Assembly: GCF_014897815.1 (NCBI RefSeq)
Contig: NZ_JABUZG010000084.1
Span: forward strand, 257,816 to 321,815
Reading direction: 5' to 3'
DNA: 64,000 nucleotides
Source: Psychrobacter sp. PG1
Lineage (GTDB): Bacteria; Pseudomonadota; Gammaproteobacteria; Pseudomonadales; Moraxellaceae
The notes under the pieces were generated by a model that saw only the letters and a list, made by a program, of their open reading frames with translations, was not told the origin of the DNA and searched no databases. How positions within the stretch are numbered: position 1 is the first letter of the stretch; every line of letters begins with the position of its first letter. Shown here in pieces: positions 45,677-57,100 of this stretch. A program made the translations under genes and the position numbers.

Positions 45677-46899
45677 GCCAACATAACAACCTTATATACT
45701 TAGATTATGCCGCCACTACCCCAGTTGCAAAATCAGTAGCTGCTAAGATGAGCGAGTATCTGACAGTAGATGGCATCTTTGGTAATCCAGCCTCGCGCTC
45801 GCATGGCTATGGCTGGCAAGCAGAAGAAGCGGTAGAAACAGCGCGTCAACAAGTGGCTGAAGTCATTAATGCTGATCCACGCGAAATCGTCTTTACCTCT
45901 GGTGCAACAGAATCAGACAACCTAGCCATTAAAGGTGCAGCGCACTTTTATCAATCTCGTGGTAAGCACATCATTACCAGCAAAATCGAACATAAAGCCG
46001 TATTAGATACGTGCCGTGAGCTTGAGCAGGAAGGTTTTGAAATCACTTATCTTGAGCCGCAGCCAAGCACTGGGCTAATCCTACCAGAGCAAGTTAAAGA
46101 AGCATTACGTGACGATACTATCTTAGTATCACTCATGATGGTAAATAATGAGCTCGGTACGATTACTGATGTCGCTGCCATTGGTGAAATCACTCGTGAA
46201 GCGGGTGTGATCTTCCACGTCGATGGCGCACAATCTGTTGGTAAAGTATTGATTGACCTTGAAACCACGAAGATCGATTTGATGAGCTTCTCAGGTCACA
46301 AAGCCTACGGTCCTAAAGGTATTGGCGCATTATTTGTTCGCCGTAAGCCACGTATCCGTTTGAAAGCAGAGCAGCATGGCGGTGGTCATGAGCGCGGTAT
46401 GCGTTCAGGTACATTACCGACGCATCAAATCGTTGGTCTTGGAGCAGCATTTGCTTTAGCTAATGAGCGTTATGAAGAAGACCATGCACATGCAGCTAAA
46501 TTACGCCAAAAACTGTGGGACGGTCTACAAGATATCGAAGAGATCTACCTAAATGGTGATCTTGAGCACAGCGTGCCTAACATTGTAAACATCAGCTTTA
46601 ACTTCGTTGAGGGCGAGTCTCTCATGATGTCACTCAAAGACTTAGCCGTATCATCAGGCTCAGCCTGTACATCAGCAACGCTTGAGCCATCATATGTATT
46701 ACGCGCTATTGGTCGCCCAGATGAATTAGCACATAGCTCAATTCGTTTCAGCTTCGGTCGTTATACCACAGAAGAAGATATCGATACTGTCATCAAACAA
46801 ATGCATGAAGCGGTCGATAAATTACGTGCTTTATCACCACTTTGGGATATGTACCAAGAAGGTGTTGATTTAGATTCAGTCGAATGGGCTGAGCACTAA
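45673..46899 (+). CDS. iscS: Cysteine desulfurase IscS
   Basis: PLP enzyme that takes sulfur from cysteine and passes it to IscU. Start ATG 45673 overlaps the iscR stop. The 408 residues show the PLP lysine in [12 protein letters not shown] and the mobile catalytic Cys in [19 protein letters not shown]. The N-terminus ([20 protein letters not shown]) is canonical. A 198-bp gap with short repeats separates it from iscU, wider than in E. coli. Confidence 0.97.
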   Translation: MSQHNNLIYLDYAATTPVAKSVAAKMSEYLTVDGIFGNPASRSHGYGWQAEEAVETARQQVAEVINADPREIVFTSGATESDNLAIKGAAHFYQSRGKHIITSKIEHKAVLDTCRELEQEGFEITYLEPQPSTGLILPEQVKEALRDDTILVSLMMVNNELGTITDVAAIGEITREAGVIFHVDGAQSVGKVLIDLETTKIDLMSFSGHKAYGPKGIGALFVRRKPRIRLKAEQHGGGHERGMRSGTLPTHQIVGLGAAFALANERYEEDHAHAAKLRQKLWDGLQDIEEIYLNGDLEHSVPNIVNISFNFVEGESLMMSLKDLAVSSGSACTSATLEPSYVLRAIGRPDELAHSSIRFSFGRYTTEEDIDTVIKQMHEAVDKLRALSPLWDMYQEGVDLDSVEWAEH

Positions 46900-46963
46900 A
46901 ATTACCGAAAGCAACGACATAGTTATCAAACAGAACCATTAAACGATTGATCAGACACTTATA

Positions 46964-47012
46964 AATCCAGTTTTTATAAATACGGTTTTTATAAATACCG
47001 TTTCTATTAACT
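46964..47012. repeat. Short tandem repeat in iscS-iscU gap
   Basis: GTTTTTATAAATAC-like units about 16 bp apart, two full copies and a partial one. The local ACGGT/ACCGT pair could form a weak hairpin. Coordinates are approximate. Confidence 0.5.
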
Positions 47013-47097
47013 AAATGTTTGACCCCAATTATCGATGAGTAGTTAGACATTTAAAGTCAGTAATTGACTGCTCATCATCTAACTAGGAGAAAACCCC

Positions 47098-47508
47098 ATG
47101 GCCTATAGTGACCAAGTTATTGATCATTACGAAAATCCACGCAACGTCGGCAATCTTGATAAAAATGCCAAAAACGTTGGTACTGGTATGGTTGGTGCCC
47201 CAGCTTGTGGCGATGTAATGCGCCTACAGATTCAAGTTGATGATAACGGCATCATTGAAGATGCACGCTTTAAAACTTATGGCTGTGGTTCAGCAATCGC
47301 TTCAAGCTCGCTCGTGACTGAGTGGCTAAAAGGCAAAAGCTTGGATCAAGCGGGCGAAATCAAAAACAACGATATCGCGAAAGAGTTGGCCTTACCACCA
47401 GTAAAAGTGCATTGCTCTGTACTTGCTGAAGACGCCATTAAAGCCGCTATTAGCGACTATAAAGGTAAGCATAGCGCAGCAGTAGAGACAGAAGAAGCGG
47501 CTAGCTAA
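47098..47508 (+). CDS. iscU: Iron-sulfur cluster scaffold IscU
   Basis: Assembles [2Fe-2S] clusters from IscS sulfur and hands them on with HscA/HscB. The three cluster cysteines (GAPACGDVMRL, TYGCGSAIASS, KVHCSVLAEDAI) and the LPPVK motif recognised by HscA (ALPPVKVHC) are present. The 136 residues include a short acidic tail (VETEEAAS). AGGAG precedes the ATG. A strong hairpin follows at 47597-47634. Confidence 0.97.
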   Translation: MAYSDQVIDHYENPRNVGNLDKNAKNVGTGMVGAPACGDVMRLQIQVDDNGIIEDARFKTYGCGSAIASSSLVTEWLKGKSLDQAGEIKNNDIAKELALPPVKVHCSVLAEDAIKAAISDYKGKHSAAVETEEAAS

Positions 47509-47596
47509 ACCTATTAGCGTAAGCATTGTACTTCTAAGTACACGGTCTTAATGGCCGTACTTTAGTAGTCGATGTATTGAACAGCTACTAACGCTA

Positions 47597-47634
47597 AAGA
47601 GGTGACAATAACGCTAATGTAATTGTCACCTCTT
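47597..47634 (+). terminator. Strong hairpin between iscU and iscA
   Basis: A 13-bp perfect stem (47597-47609 with 47622-47634, core GAGGTGACAAT) with a 12-base loop and a U-rich tail (TTATTTTC). It could terminate part of the transcription after iscU, or act as a processing or stability element. Confidence 0.65.
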
Positions 47635-47756
47635 ATTTTCTAGTGATTCTTAACTGGTCGTTATTAAGATTTTTTTGGCAAGTGTGCTATTTTCATTGCC
47701 AGTTTATACAGATTTTTTTGATTGATATTTATTATTGATAGTCAATGGGAGTTGGC

Positions 47757-48077
47757 ATGATTGAAATGACAGAACGCGCCGCTCAGCATGTTCGAGACTT
47801 TTTGGACAATCGCGGCAAAGGCGAAGGCATTCGAGTGGGTATCCGTACTGCGGGTTGCTCAGGCTTAGCTTACGTTTTAGAGTTTGTAGATACCCCTGAT
47901 GAAAATGACACGCGTTACGAAAGCCGCGGCGTTAACATCTTTATTGATCCTAAAAGTTTGGTGTATTTAGATGGTTTGTTGATGGACTACGAAAAAGAAG
48001 GCCTTAACGAAGGCTTTAAGTTCACCAATCCCAATCAAAAAGGCGAATGTGGTTGCGGCGAGTCTTTTACCGTTTAA
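47757..48077 (+). CDS. iscA: Iron-sulfur assembly protein IscA
   Basis: A-type carrier of iron-sulfur clusters. Start ATG 47757 ([20 protein letters not shown]), with GGGAG 5-8 bases before; an ATG at 47745 also exists. The cysteines are in [13 protein letters not shown] and GECGCGESF, as required for cluster binding. 106 residues, matching the E. coli length of 107. hscB follows on the same strand. Confidence 0.95.
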   Translation: MIEMTERAAQHVRDFLDNRGKGEGIRVGIRTAGCSGLAYVLEFVDTPDENDTRYESRGVNIFIDPKSLVYLDGLLMDYEKEGLNEGFKFTNPNQKGECGCGESFTV

Positions 48078-48195
48078 TGCTTCAAAGGTTGAAAACCCTT
48101 GAGCTTAGAGTTTCCTGACTCTATATTTAAGCCACAGTAGATATGTTCTCAGCTAAAGAAAACTTTCAAAATAAACAACAAGCAAGGCGTATGAT

Positions 48196-48777
48196 ATGAC
48201 AGACATTACTGCAGAAGCCCAGTTTGATAATTTCTTTGCCCTATTTGAGCAGCCTGTACAGTTTGAAGTCAATCAAGAGAGTCTCGATCAGCATCTACGT
48301 CTGCTACAAAAACGCTATCATCCTGATAATGTCACCAAGAATCTAGCCAATACTACGCAAGCGCAACAGCAGTCTGAGCAGGCCTCAGCGTTAATCAACC
48401 AAGCCTACCAAGCGCTAAGTGCGCCTGATAGTCGTGCTAGCTATCTACTAGACATGGCAGATCAAGCACAGAATCTAGAGCATTCAATTGCAGACTTGGA
48501 CTTTTTAGAAGATGCGATGCAGATGCGCATGGATTTAGATGACGCTATCGAGGGTAAGGATCGTGCGACATTGCAACAACTACACCCTCAAATCACCGAA
48601 CGACTGGCAAAACAGTCTAAGCGTTTTAATGATGCTTACCAAAGCCAAGATTGGCAAACGGCGATTGATGCGACACAAAAACTAAAATTCTTAGTCAAAT
48701 TAAATGCTGACGTGACTACTGGTATCGATGAGTTAGCAACTGCTGAGCATTCAGATGATGATGATTTATACGTCTAA
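48196..48777 (+). CDS. hscB: Co-chaperone HscB
   Basis: J-domain protein that brings IscU to HscA and stimulates its ATPase. The HPD motif (KRYHPDNVT) is intact; the second half (LDDAIEGKDRATLQQLHPQI) is the helical IscU-binding domain. At 193 residues it is about 20 longer than E. coli HscB, mostly from an acidic tail (TAEHSDDDDLYV). AAGG lies before the ATG. Confidence 0.93.
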   Translation: MTDITAEAQFDNFFALFEQPVQFEVNQESLDQHLRLLQKRYHPDNVTKNLANTTQAQQQSEQASALINQAYQALSAPDSRASYLLDMADQAQNLEHSIADLDFLEDAMQMRMDLDDAIEGKDRATLQQLHPQITERLAKQSKRFNDAYQSQDWQTAIDATQKLKFLVKLNADVTTGIDELATAEHSDDDDLYV

Positions 48778-49051
48778 CTAACTGACGTATAAGCTTGTTA
48801 ATTTATTTTATATGCCAAATTTATTTATAAATGCTATTAGCTTATGACGCTTATTTGAAAACTATATTATAAGCGATGGTTAAAATAGTCACAGCGATGC
48901 CGTATAATCCCTTATTTTAATCACTTTTAATCGCTAAGTATCTTCGTTTTCACGTGCATACAACGCAGTTAAACTACAATAGTGCGCTTATCATATTTGT
49001 TCCATTTCACTTATTAATTTTATCTCTTTCATTTTATCTTTGAGTTATCTT
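48778..49051. other. hscB-hscA gap
   Basis: 274 bp of AT-rich sequence with no recognised gene, longer than usual in isc clusters. It may carry a separate hscA promoter; no clear one is chosen. Confidence 0.4.
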
Positions 49052-50932
49052 ATGTCTTTATTGCAAATTGCCGAACCCAATCAAAGCGCCCAACCCCATC
49101 AGCATCGTTTTGGCCTAGGAATTGATCTTGGTACTACGCGCTCATTGGTCGCGGTAGTACGCTCAGGCAAGGCGCAAGTCTTAGAGGCAAGCGCAGCTAC
49201 CGATACCTTATTACCTTCTGTGGTCTATTATCCAAGTGTAGGTAAGCCGTTAGTTGGCTCTGATGCATTAGCCCACTTAGCGGATGATCCAAAAAATACG
49301 ATCGTCTCGGCTAAGCGTTTTATGGGTCGTAGTCAAGCTGATATCAAATTCTCTCATCCTTATGAGTTAAGCAGCAGCAAAGATGAAATGCCAGCATTTG
49401 TGACGGCTCAGGGTAAAGTATCGCCTGTTGAAGTATCAGCACGTATTTTAGCAGCGCTTGAGCAACGGGCAGCGAGCGCATTGCCTGCAGACAGTATCGA
49501 GGGTGCGGTCATTACTGTCCCTGCTTATTTTGATGAAGCACAGCGGCAAGCGACCAAAGATGCAGCTCAAGCAGCTGGTATCAATGTGCTGCGGTTATTA
49601 AATGAGCCTACGGCTGCTGCCGTCGCTTATGGTCTAGATCAACCGACGCAAGATGGCGACAAAAAAAGTTATTATTTAATTTACGATCTGGGTGGCGGTA
49701 CTTTTGATGTCTCTATCTTAAAGCTGACTGATGGTGTCTTTGAGGTATTAGCAACGGGCGGTAATAGTGCGCTCGGTGGCGATGATATTGATCGTCTTAT
49801 GACCAATTGGCTTATCAAACAATTAGCTATCGATCCTAAAGATGTGAATCGTCATGACAAGTCAATACTGGCGCAACAAGCCAAAGCTTATAAGCAAGCA
49901 TTGACTGACGATGAACAAGTTGATATCGATATTACTGTGAATGAGCAATCTTACCAAGGTGTGCTTCGCCGTACAGATTTGCTGGCTATTGCAGAGCCAG
50001 TTAGCCGCCGTACATTGAGCGTATGCGAACAAGTCCTGCGTGATGCCAAGCTTTCGAGTGCTGATCTAGACGAAGTGATTTTGGTCGGTGGCTCTACTCG
50101 TATGCCTGCTATACAACAAGTCGTGACGGAGTTTTTTGCCAAGCAACCACTTTGTCGTCTAAATCCAGATGAAGTCGTGGCTTTGGGTGCTGCCCAAACG
50201 GCGCATCAATTGGTCAATGGCGATAGTAATAACAACCTACTATTGTTAGACGTAACGCCGCTATCGCTTGGTCTTGAGACCATGGGCGGCTTAGTTGAAG
50301 TACTGATTCCACGTAATACGCCTATCCCTGTCAAAAAACGCCAAGTGTTTACCACCTATCAAGATGGTCAAACAGGCATGGTGATTCATGTGGTACAGGG
50401 CGAGCGCGAGACAGTAGATAACTGCCGTTCATTGGGTCGTTTTGAGCTATATGGTATCCCGCCGATGAAAGCTGGATTTGCTCGTATTGAAGTGACCTTT
50501 AGTATCGATGCGAATGGACAGCTAACCGTCAGTGCACAGGAAACCACAACCAAGACAGAAAGTAAGATTGAGATTGTGCCTTCTTATGGGTTATCAGATG
50601 AGCAAAAAGAGCAATTGCTCGTCGCAGGATTCAAGCATGCAGAAGAAGATAAAAATACACGTTCTTTAATCGAAACTAAAGTAGAAGCGGAGCGTGAAGT
50701 ATTAGCGCTACAATCTGCCCTTAAAGAATTTGCAGCCTTATTGTCGTCTGAGGAGCAACACTCATTGGCTGAGCAAATACAAGTGTTGCAAACAACGCTA
50801 AGTACTGATGATTTGGCACTTATCGAGGCACAGCAAGCAAAGCTCAAGCCTCACAGTGATGCCTTTGCTGCCCGTATTATGAATCAAAGCGTTAAAGCCA
50901 GCATGGCAGGCACGAATGCCCAAGATTGGTAG
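49052..50932 (+). CDS. hscA: Iron-sulfur chaperone HscA
   Basis: Hsp70-type ATPase that releases clusters from IscU. Start ATG 49052 (MSLLQIAEPN), since the upstream in-frame start is TTG. The 626 residues carry the ATPase motifs FGLGIDLGTTRSLVA, GAVITVPAYFDEAQR, YDLGGGTFDVSIL and VGGSTRMPAI, with the substrate domain from about 390. The family's residues place it with HscA rather than DnaK (PHQHRFGLGIDL start, no DnaK tail). Confidence 0.95.
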   Translation: MSLLQIAEPNQSAQPHQHRFGLGIDLGTTRSLVAVVRSGKAQVLEASAATDTLLPSVVYYPSVGKPLVGSDALAHLADDPKNTIVSAKRFMGRSQADIKFSHPYELSSSKDEMPAFVTAQGKVSPVEVSARILAALEQRAASALPADSIEGAVITVPAYFDEAQRQATKDAAQAAGINVLRLLNEPTAAAVAYGLDQPTQDGDKKSYYLIYDLGGGTFDVSILKLTDGVFEVLATGGNSALGGDDIDRLMTNWLIKQLAIDPKDVNRHDKSILAQQAKAYKQALTDDEQVDIDITVNEQSYQGVLRRTDLLAIAEPVSRRTLSVCEQVLRDAKLSSADLDEVILVGGSTRMPAIQQVVTEFFAKQPLCRLNPDEVVALGAAQTAHQLVNGDSNNNLLLLDVTPLSLGLETMGGLVEVLIPRNTPIPVKKRQVFTTYQDGQTGMVIHVVQGERETVDNCRSLGRFELYGIPPMKAGFARIEVTFSIDANGQLTVSAQETTTKTESKIEIVPSYGLSDEQKEQLLVAGFKHAEEDKNTRSLIETKVEAEREVLALQSALKEFAALLSSEEQHSLAEQIQVLQTTLSTDDLALIEAQQAKLKPHSDAFAARIMNQSVKASMAGTNAQDW

Positions 50933-51023
50933 CAGATACATTTAAAATATGACTTAGTCACCATACTAAGCTCATTTCTTATATTTTTATTCTTTTAATT
51001 GATTAGCACTGGAAAGACGATTT

Positions 51024-51362
51024 ATGCCAAAAATTACCGTACTACCGCATCATGAAATTTGCCCTGAAGGCGCCGAAGTCGAGCTAGAAGCTGGCAGCAA
51101 CTTATGTAAAGCGCTATTGGAAAAAGGCATTAAAATTGAACATGCATGTGAGATGTCAAAAGCCTGTACCACATGCCATGTGGTCGTCCGTAAAGGTTTT
51201 AATAGTTTAGATGAAATGGATGATATTGAAGCCGATTTATTAGATCGTGCTTGGGGGTTAGAGCCTGACTCACGCCTATCTTGTCAGGTCATGCTCGATG
51301 ATGAAGACTTAACCATTGAGATTCCTAAATATACGCTCAACCATGCAAAAGAAAACCACTAA
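51024..51362 (+). CDS. fdx: [2Fe-2S] ferredoxin, isc type
   Basis: Electron donor for cluster assembly. The ligands are in CEMSKACTTCHVVV with the fourth Cys in SRLSCQVML, the isc-ferredoxin spacing. 112 residues, the usual size. GGAAAGA lies before the ATG. It ends the isc cluster: no iscX follows, and a strong terminator lies 50 bp behind. Confidence 0.95.
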   Translation: MPKITVLPHHEICPEGAEVELEAGSNLCKALLEKGIKIEHACEMSKACTTCHVVVRKGFNSLDEMDDIEADLLDRAWGLEPDSRLSCQVMLDDEDLTIEIPKYTLNHAKENH

Positions 51363-51410
51363 ACGCTAGAACACGTCCTAATATTACAGTTTACTTCATT
51401 AGATAAAAAA

Positions 51411-51441
51411 GCCAGCTATCATAATAATAGCTGGCTTTTTT
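51411..51441. terminator. Terminator ending the isc cluster
   Basis: GCCAGCTAT pairs with ATAGCTGGC (51411-51419 with 51427-51435), followed by six T and preceded by six A, so it also serves the cyclase gene on the minus strand. Confidence 0.92.
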
Positions 51442-51490
51442 GCGCTTGATTTTATAAACATTATTTTTGGATAATTATTTATGACGATTG

Positions 51491-52906
51491 TCATTGATTG
51501 TCATTACGTTTGCTTGCTGCCGCTATGTCAGTTGCCACTTTTTCTTGCTCCTGCTCGACACGTTCAAGCGCAAAATTTAAGCGTGCTCTGATATCTTGAT
51601 AATCATTATCCTTCATATCTTTAAAATTTAGATGCAAATTAAAACCTGGTAATGTGTGATCAACCCACTTTGATAAATGACCTTTATACGTATCTGGATC
51701 TAGCACTTGCCATGCATTTACCTTGCTATCAAAACCCTTTAACTTGAACGCACCTGCATGCTGACAGTCATAATTATGACAGATATAATCGTAAGTACTC
51801 TCACTGACTAGTATCTCATCTTTACCAGCGCTTGACTCCAGTCTTGCCGCTAGATTGGCCTCTTTACCAATAAGAGTATAGCTTAGACGATTATTACTAC
51901 CAAAATTACCAACATGGCAATAACCTGTGCTGATGCCGATACGAATGTACAACCCCTCAAAGCCCATCAATCGCCATTTCTGCCTCAAAGTTCGCATCTC
52001 TCGACGCATATCTATTGCCATTGCAATACAGTCTAAAGCATCTTGGCGCGCACCGCGACTATTTGGCTCACCGAAAAAGCAAACCATGCCATCACCAATA
52101 AATTTATCAAGTACGGCGCCATGCTTGTTTGCTATCAATGTCATACAATGCATATAAGTATTTAAGATATCAGCCAAATTGTCAGCGCTCAAACTATCTG
52201 ACAATTCCGTAAAGCCAACGATATCTGAGAACATAATCGTCAGCTTAGCACGCTTATTAGCAACGATAACTGGGCTATCAGATTTTACGATAGGCTCCCA
52301 GACTTGTGGAGGTATGAAGCGCGTCAACTTATTAATGACGGAGACCATAGTGCTTAATCTCCCAACGGCCTGATTAGCACGAGTTTCATAACCAATATAC
52401 TCTTGGTACACATGCCAAAACTGATACAGTATGACGATCATACTGGCTAATAATATTATTGGTGTGGTCCAGCCTTCGTGGCAATCTATGTCAGCACTGC
52501 TTAGGGTAACGCTAACATAATAGAAAACAATGAAGGTTATTACAGAGACGGCAATCAGTTTTAAATGATTTTCAGGGCTACTAATAATAATTCTGAGTGC
52601 TATGAGCGCGGCTAAGCTAAGCGAAATAACCGTGCAAAACTGTATCGACCCAATAACTACCGATAGTAAAATGATAACAATGTTAGACGTCCAAAAGCTT
52701 TTTTGGCGGCGATAGTTATAAATCAAAATCATTAAACTTGGCAGACAAACAATAACGAGCAGTGCCATTGAAGTAGGTCTAAAATTAAAATGTACAGCGA
52801 GGAGTATGACCGTAAGTATTAAAACGAAGACTTCTGGATAGTCAAATCGATAAATCCCTTCATTTTTTGAAGAGTGATTTGGTCTCAGCGTGTCTAAAAA
52901 AGGCAT
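51491..52906 (-). CDS. Membrane class III adenylate/guanylate cyclase
   Basis: 471 residues. Five or six membrane helices lie in the first 175 residues (EVFVLILTVILLAVHF, then SLSLAALIALRIII, ILLASMIVILYQFWHVY). The cyclase domain (about 215-400) has both metal Asp residues (MFSDIVGFTE, DKFIGDGMVCFFG), and the transition-state Asn and Arg (GKEANLAARLE), so it should be active. It converts ATP to cAMP or GTP to cGMP; substrate is not settled by eye. The C-terminal 40 residues form a charged coil (RVEQEQEKVATDIAA). It is alone and convergent with the isc cluster. Confidence 0.87.
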   Translation of the reverse strand: MPFLDTLRPNHSSKNEGIYRFDYPEVFVLILTVILLAVHFNFRPTSMALLVIVCLPSLMILIYNYRRQKSFWTSNIVIILLSVVIGSIQFCTVISLSLAALIALRIIISSPENHLKLIAVSVITFIVFYYVSVTLSSADIDCHEGWTTPIILLASMIVILYQFWHVYQEYIGYETRANQAVGRLSTMVSVINKLTRFIPPQVWEPIVKSDSPVIVANKRAKLTIMFSDIVGFTELSDSLSADNLADILNTYMHCMTLIANKHGAVLDKFIGDGMVCFFGEPNSRGARQDALDCIAMAIDMRREMRTLRQKWRLMGFEGLYIRIGISTGYCHVGNFGSNNRLSYTLIGKEANLAARLESSAGKDEILVSESTYDYICHNYDCQHAGAFKLKGFDSKVNAWQVLDPDTYKGHLSKWVDHTLPGFNLHLNFKDMKDNDYQDIRARLNFALERVEQEQEKVATDIAAASKRNDNQ

Positions 52907-53427
52907 ATGAAGTATTCGCTCACGTAAAACAGGCTATGTAAAAAATTAAAAGGCTTGAGGATAGCACACGCGTACTACCTGCCTCTATGCCAAGTTGTGT
53001 ATAAAATTAATCAATGATTACATTATACTTTTTAAATGCAACAAAACCCATGTCACTGATAGCCAAAAGCCTACCACTCATCACTCATCTTGTCTTAATA
53101 CGCTACCAAATCAGGATTATAAGACATATCATTTGAGCCAAACACAAAAAATCCAGATAATATTTATCTGGATTTCACATACTTAAAACCTATTAATATA
53201 TAAAAATTAAGTCATGTAATAACCGAGCATAACGTTGGCACATAACCGTAAAACGACTAAGACACCAAAATAAGGCTTAACTTTAAACGTTTAGTCATTT
53301 TTCTAGTTATTTTGATGGGTCAATCGATGCCCAGTTAATTGATACCTAGTTAATCGAAGCCTAGCCAATAGAGTATCATTATCAATTTGCCAATCAACTT
53401 ACCGACCTATTGCTACTCAGGTATTTA
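52907..53427. other. Intergenic region between HIT and cyclase genes
   Basis: 521 bp. A hairpin at 53151-53175 (AATCCAGATA with TATCTGGATT) is preceded by a run of A, so on the minus strand it resembles a terminator for the HIT gene. Imperfect repeats (CCTAGTTAATCGAAGCCTAG-like) lie at 53325-53375. The rest holds nothing I recognise. Confidence 0.45.
53151..53175 (-). terminator. Possible terminator of HIT gene
   Basis: A 10-bp stem with a five-base loop, followed on the minus strand by six T. It lies about 250 bp behind the HIT gene. Confidence 0.6.
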
Positions 53428-53859
53428 TTACATTTGCCAGTCAAACGGCATTTGATGATGACCACGTAGCGCCATCATTAATGTCTGCTGCATCTGCGCC
53501 AGCACCTCTTTAGTATAAGGAATAGCAGGGACACCCCATACTGGATTTGGCCATTGCATGTCATTTTGATAGCGAACGATATGATGAAAATGTAGCTGTG
53601 GTACTTGATTACCGAGTGCAGCTACATTCATTTTATCAGCTTGAAATGTCTTAGCTAGCTGACTCGACAACCAGCTTGACTCACGTAAAAACTGTGTTTG
53701 ATCGGCTTCAGATAACTCATATAACTCTTTGATACCTGATACACGCGGCACTAATATTAACCAAGGAAACTGGCAATCATTGATTAAACGACAAGTCGAT
53801 AATGGGAAATCACCCACTAAAAAACTATCGGCAGCAAGTTTATGATGAAGTTGGAACAT
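53428..53859 (-). CDS. HIT family protein
   Basis: 143 residues of the histidine-triad superfamily, nucleotide hydrolases or transferases. The core LHFHHIVRYQNDMQWPNPVW holds His residues at the active site, but the spacing is H-F-H-H, with Ile where the third triad His or Gln usually is; this variant matches the short proteobacterial HIT-like group whose function is unclear. It starts MFQLHHKLAADSFLVGDFPL and has no signal peptide. It is transcribed with mfd upstream on the same strand, 250 bp away. Confidence 0.8.
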   Translation of the reverse strand: MFQLHHKLAADSFLVGDFPLSTCRLINDCQFPWLILVPRVSGIKELYELSEADQTQFLRESSWLSSQLAKTFQADKMNVAALGNQVPQLHFHHIVRYQNDMQWPNPVWGVPAIPYTKEVLAQMQQTLMMALRGHHQMPFDWQM

Positions 53860-54108
53860 AATGACGGTTCTCTTGTTATGACACTCAGATAAAAGGAATA
53901 TGAATCTAGAAAAGCAGAATTTAATTTACTAAAAAACAATAGGCTAAATATAGGATGTCGCTATTTTATCAGTTATCCGACCGATAAAATAGCGCTATGA
54001 CTCATTGTCTTGACGTCCTACTTGAGCACCGGCTAGCTGACTTATTAAGCTGATTTAATCTACCGAAAATCATTGCTAACCTCTCAAAATGCCGAAATGC
54101 CAAAACAA

Positions 54109-57100
54109 CTACGCTGACTCTGCCACCGTATGCTCGCTAAAATAGCGTAATAACTCTTGTATCGCGGTGACGCGCTTTTGCGGCGTTGCCAGTTTATCAG
54201 CATCTTGATAACGAATACCAGAAGCACCGTTCATACGATAACGCTGACCATTGCTCTGAATCAACTTAATAATCGCTAAGGCATCGACTGGGGTATCAGG
54301 CGCAAACTCTAACGTCATGCTATTACTATTTGCATCAATCTTATTTATTTTGAGCGGCTCAGCTTGTATACGCAGTCCGTGGATGGCGAATAACTGCTTA
54401 GTTTGCTCTGGTAATGTACCAAAACGGTCAATCATTTCGGTACGAATATCAATCAATGCCTCTTTATCATCGGCATTACTGATGCGTTTATAGAACAATA
54501 AACGCTGATGGACATCATGCAGATAGTCTTCTGGTATCAATGCTGAGCTATGCAGATTAATCTCACTGGTCAGCGACAACGGTGTGCTTAAATCAGGCTC
54601 TTTACCCGCTTTAATCGCCTTAGTTGCTCGCTCTAGCATGTCCATATATAAACTAAAACCAATCGCCTGCATATTACCACTTTGCTGCTTACCGAGTATC
54701 TCACCAGCACCGCGAATTTCTAAGTCTTCGCTAGCCAGCATAAAACCTGCACCCAGCGTATTGGCACGTTCAATCGCATGCAATCGGCGCTTAGCATCGC
54801 CTTTAAGCCCTTTAATAGATGGCACAAGTAGATAACAATACGCTTGATGATGACTACGACCGACACGACCACGCAGCTGATGTAATTGTGCCAAGCCAAA
54901 CTTATCGGCGCGCTCAATGATAATGGTATTGGCATTGGGCACATCAATACCGGTTTCGATAATGGTAGAGCATATCAAAACGTTGAATTTTTTATGATAA
55001 AACTGCTGCATCACTTGCTCAAGTTGGCGCTCTTGCATTTGCCCATGAGCCACGCCTACTCGCGCTTCAGGCACCAATTCACGTATGGTTTCTGCCATAC
55101 GCTCAATGCTCGCCACATCATTATGTAATAAATAAACCTGCCCACCGCGCAATAGCTCGCGCAAGATGGCCTCTTTCATTAAAGCATCAGTTTTTTGCAT
55201 GACAAAGGTTTTAATCGCCAAACGTCGTGCTGGAGGTGTCGCGATAATTGACATGTCACGCATACCTGAGAGCGCCATATTGAGCGTTCTAGGGATGGGG
55301 GTTGCTGTCATCGACATACTATCCACATCAGTCTGAATCGCCTTGATACGCTCTTTATGGCGCACCCCGAAGCGATGTTCTTCGTCGACAATCATCAAAC
55401 CTAGATTAGAAAACTTCACATCAGGTTGTAATAGTTTATGGGTGCCGATGACGATATCGACTTTACCTGCTGCTAAATCTGTCAACACCGTTTCTTGATG
55501 CTTTTTGCCACCAAAGCGTGAGAGCGTCTCGATACGCACTGGCCAATCAGCAAAACGATCACGGAAATTGTCTTCATGCTGACCTGCCAGCAACGTAGTA
55601 GGCACCAATACTGCCACTTGATAACCTGCGCTGACAGCAATGAATGCTGCCCGCATAGCCACTTCTGTTTTACCAAAACCCACATCACCGCAGATGAGCC
55701 GATCCATTGGTTGGTTTTGTCGCATGTCTTCCATCACCGCATGAATGGCATTGGCTTGATCCGGCGTTTCTTCAAAGGCAAATTGACTGGCAAAGAGCTC
55801 ATACTGTGATGCATCTATTTTAAAATGAATACCGACTTTAGCCTCACGACGCGCCTGCATATTAAGCAGTTCAGCTGCCACGTCATGGATTTGCTCAAGC
55901 GCTTTTTGCTTAGCCTTATCCCATTTGCCGCTGCCAATTTTATGCAATGGTGCAAGCTCAGGATCACCGCCGCTATAACGGTTAATCATTTGTAAATTAG
56001 CAACGGGCACATAAATACTGGCATCACCGGCATATTTTAAGTGAATAAACTCTTGCTCACCGTCGCCCACATCTAACGTAATCAGCCCATTGTAACGCCC
56101 AATACCATGCTCGATATGAACAACTGGGCTACCTTCGGTTATTTCAGTAACACTTTTAACCAAAAACTCTTCGGACACCCCGCTTTGACGACGACGGCGT
56201 GTTTGCAATACTTGGCGACCAAATAACTGCGTCTCACTAATCAGCACCAAACGCTCGGGTACATAGACGCCGCGCTCAATGGGCGCAACGGTTAAACCAA
56301 CCTGCGGTAGCTTATTACCTTTCACATTGTTGGTTTTGTCCGCTGCTAGAAACGCTGCAAAGCTGTCATAAGCCTTAATGTCAATCTTGCCTTTGAACAG
56401 CTCAATAAGAATCTCACGACGACCAGCTGTTTCAGCAACGATCAATACTGGCGTCGCTGTTTGCGCTTGTAACTCTAAAAATTCTAATAGCTGGGTAAGA
56501 GGCTCAGCCTTTTGGTGGTTAACGGTCAATTGTGGCGGCTCTTGCGCACTGAGCGTCACCAAGCCTTGCGGCTTATTTTCCGTCAGTGGCAATTGAGGCT
56601 GTAAATCTGATTGGTGTTCAACTTGTAGCAACGAACTGTCTGCTAACAACGAATCATCGCTGTCAATCGCAGCGACATCCGTCATGCTAGCCAGCTCATT
56701 GCGCGCACTGAGAATCACGCGCGGATAATGATTAAGATGCTCATTTAAAGTATTCGATAGCAAATATAACCATTCAGGCGCGACAATAGGTTTATCGATA
56801 TCATGACGGCGCTCTTCATAGCGGCGCTGAATTTGTGACCAGTAATCTACCTGCTTTTCATTAATCAATTCATCAGTGATAAACAGCGCATCGCTTGGTA
56901 AGTAAGCAAATAAGCTACTCTCTGCTGTCCACGCTTTTAAATCAAAAAATAGCGGCTGATAATATTCAAGTCCGCTACTAGCGATACCTGCCATTACGTC
57001 TTTATGTAGCTCAAACTTACGACTGCTCGCATTAGGGAACATCGTGGCGAAGTTGGTACGAAACGTCTCACGCCCTTCATCAAGCGGAAATTCTTTAGCG

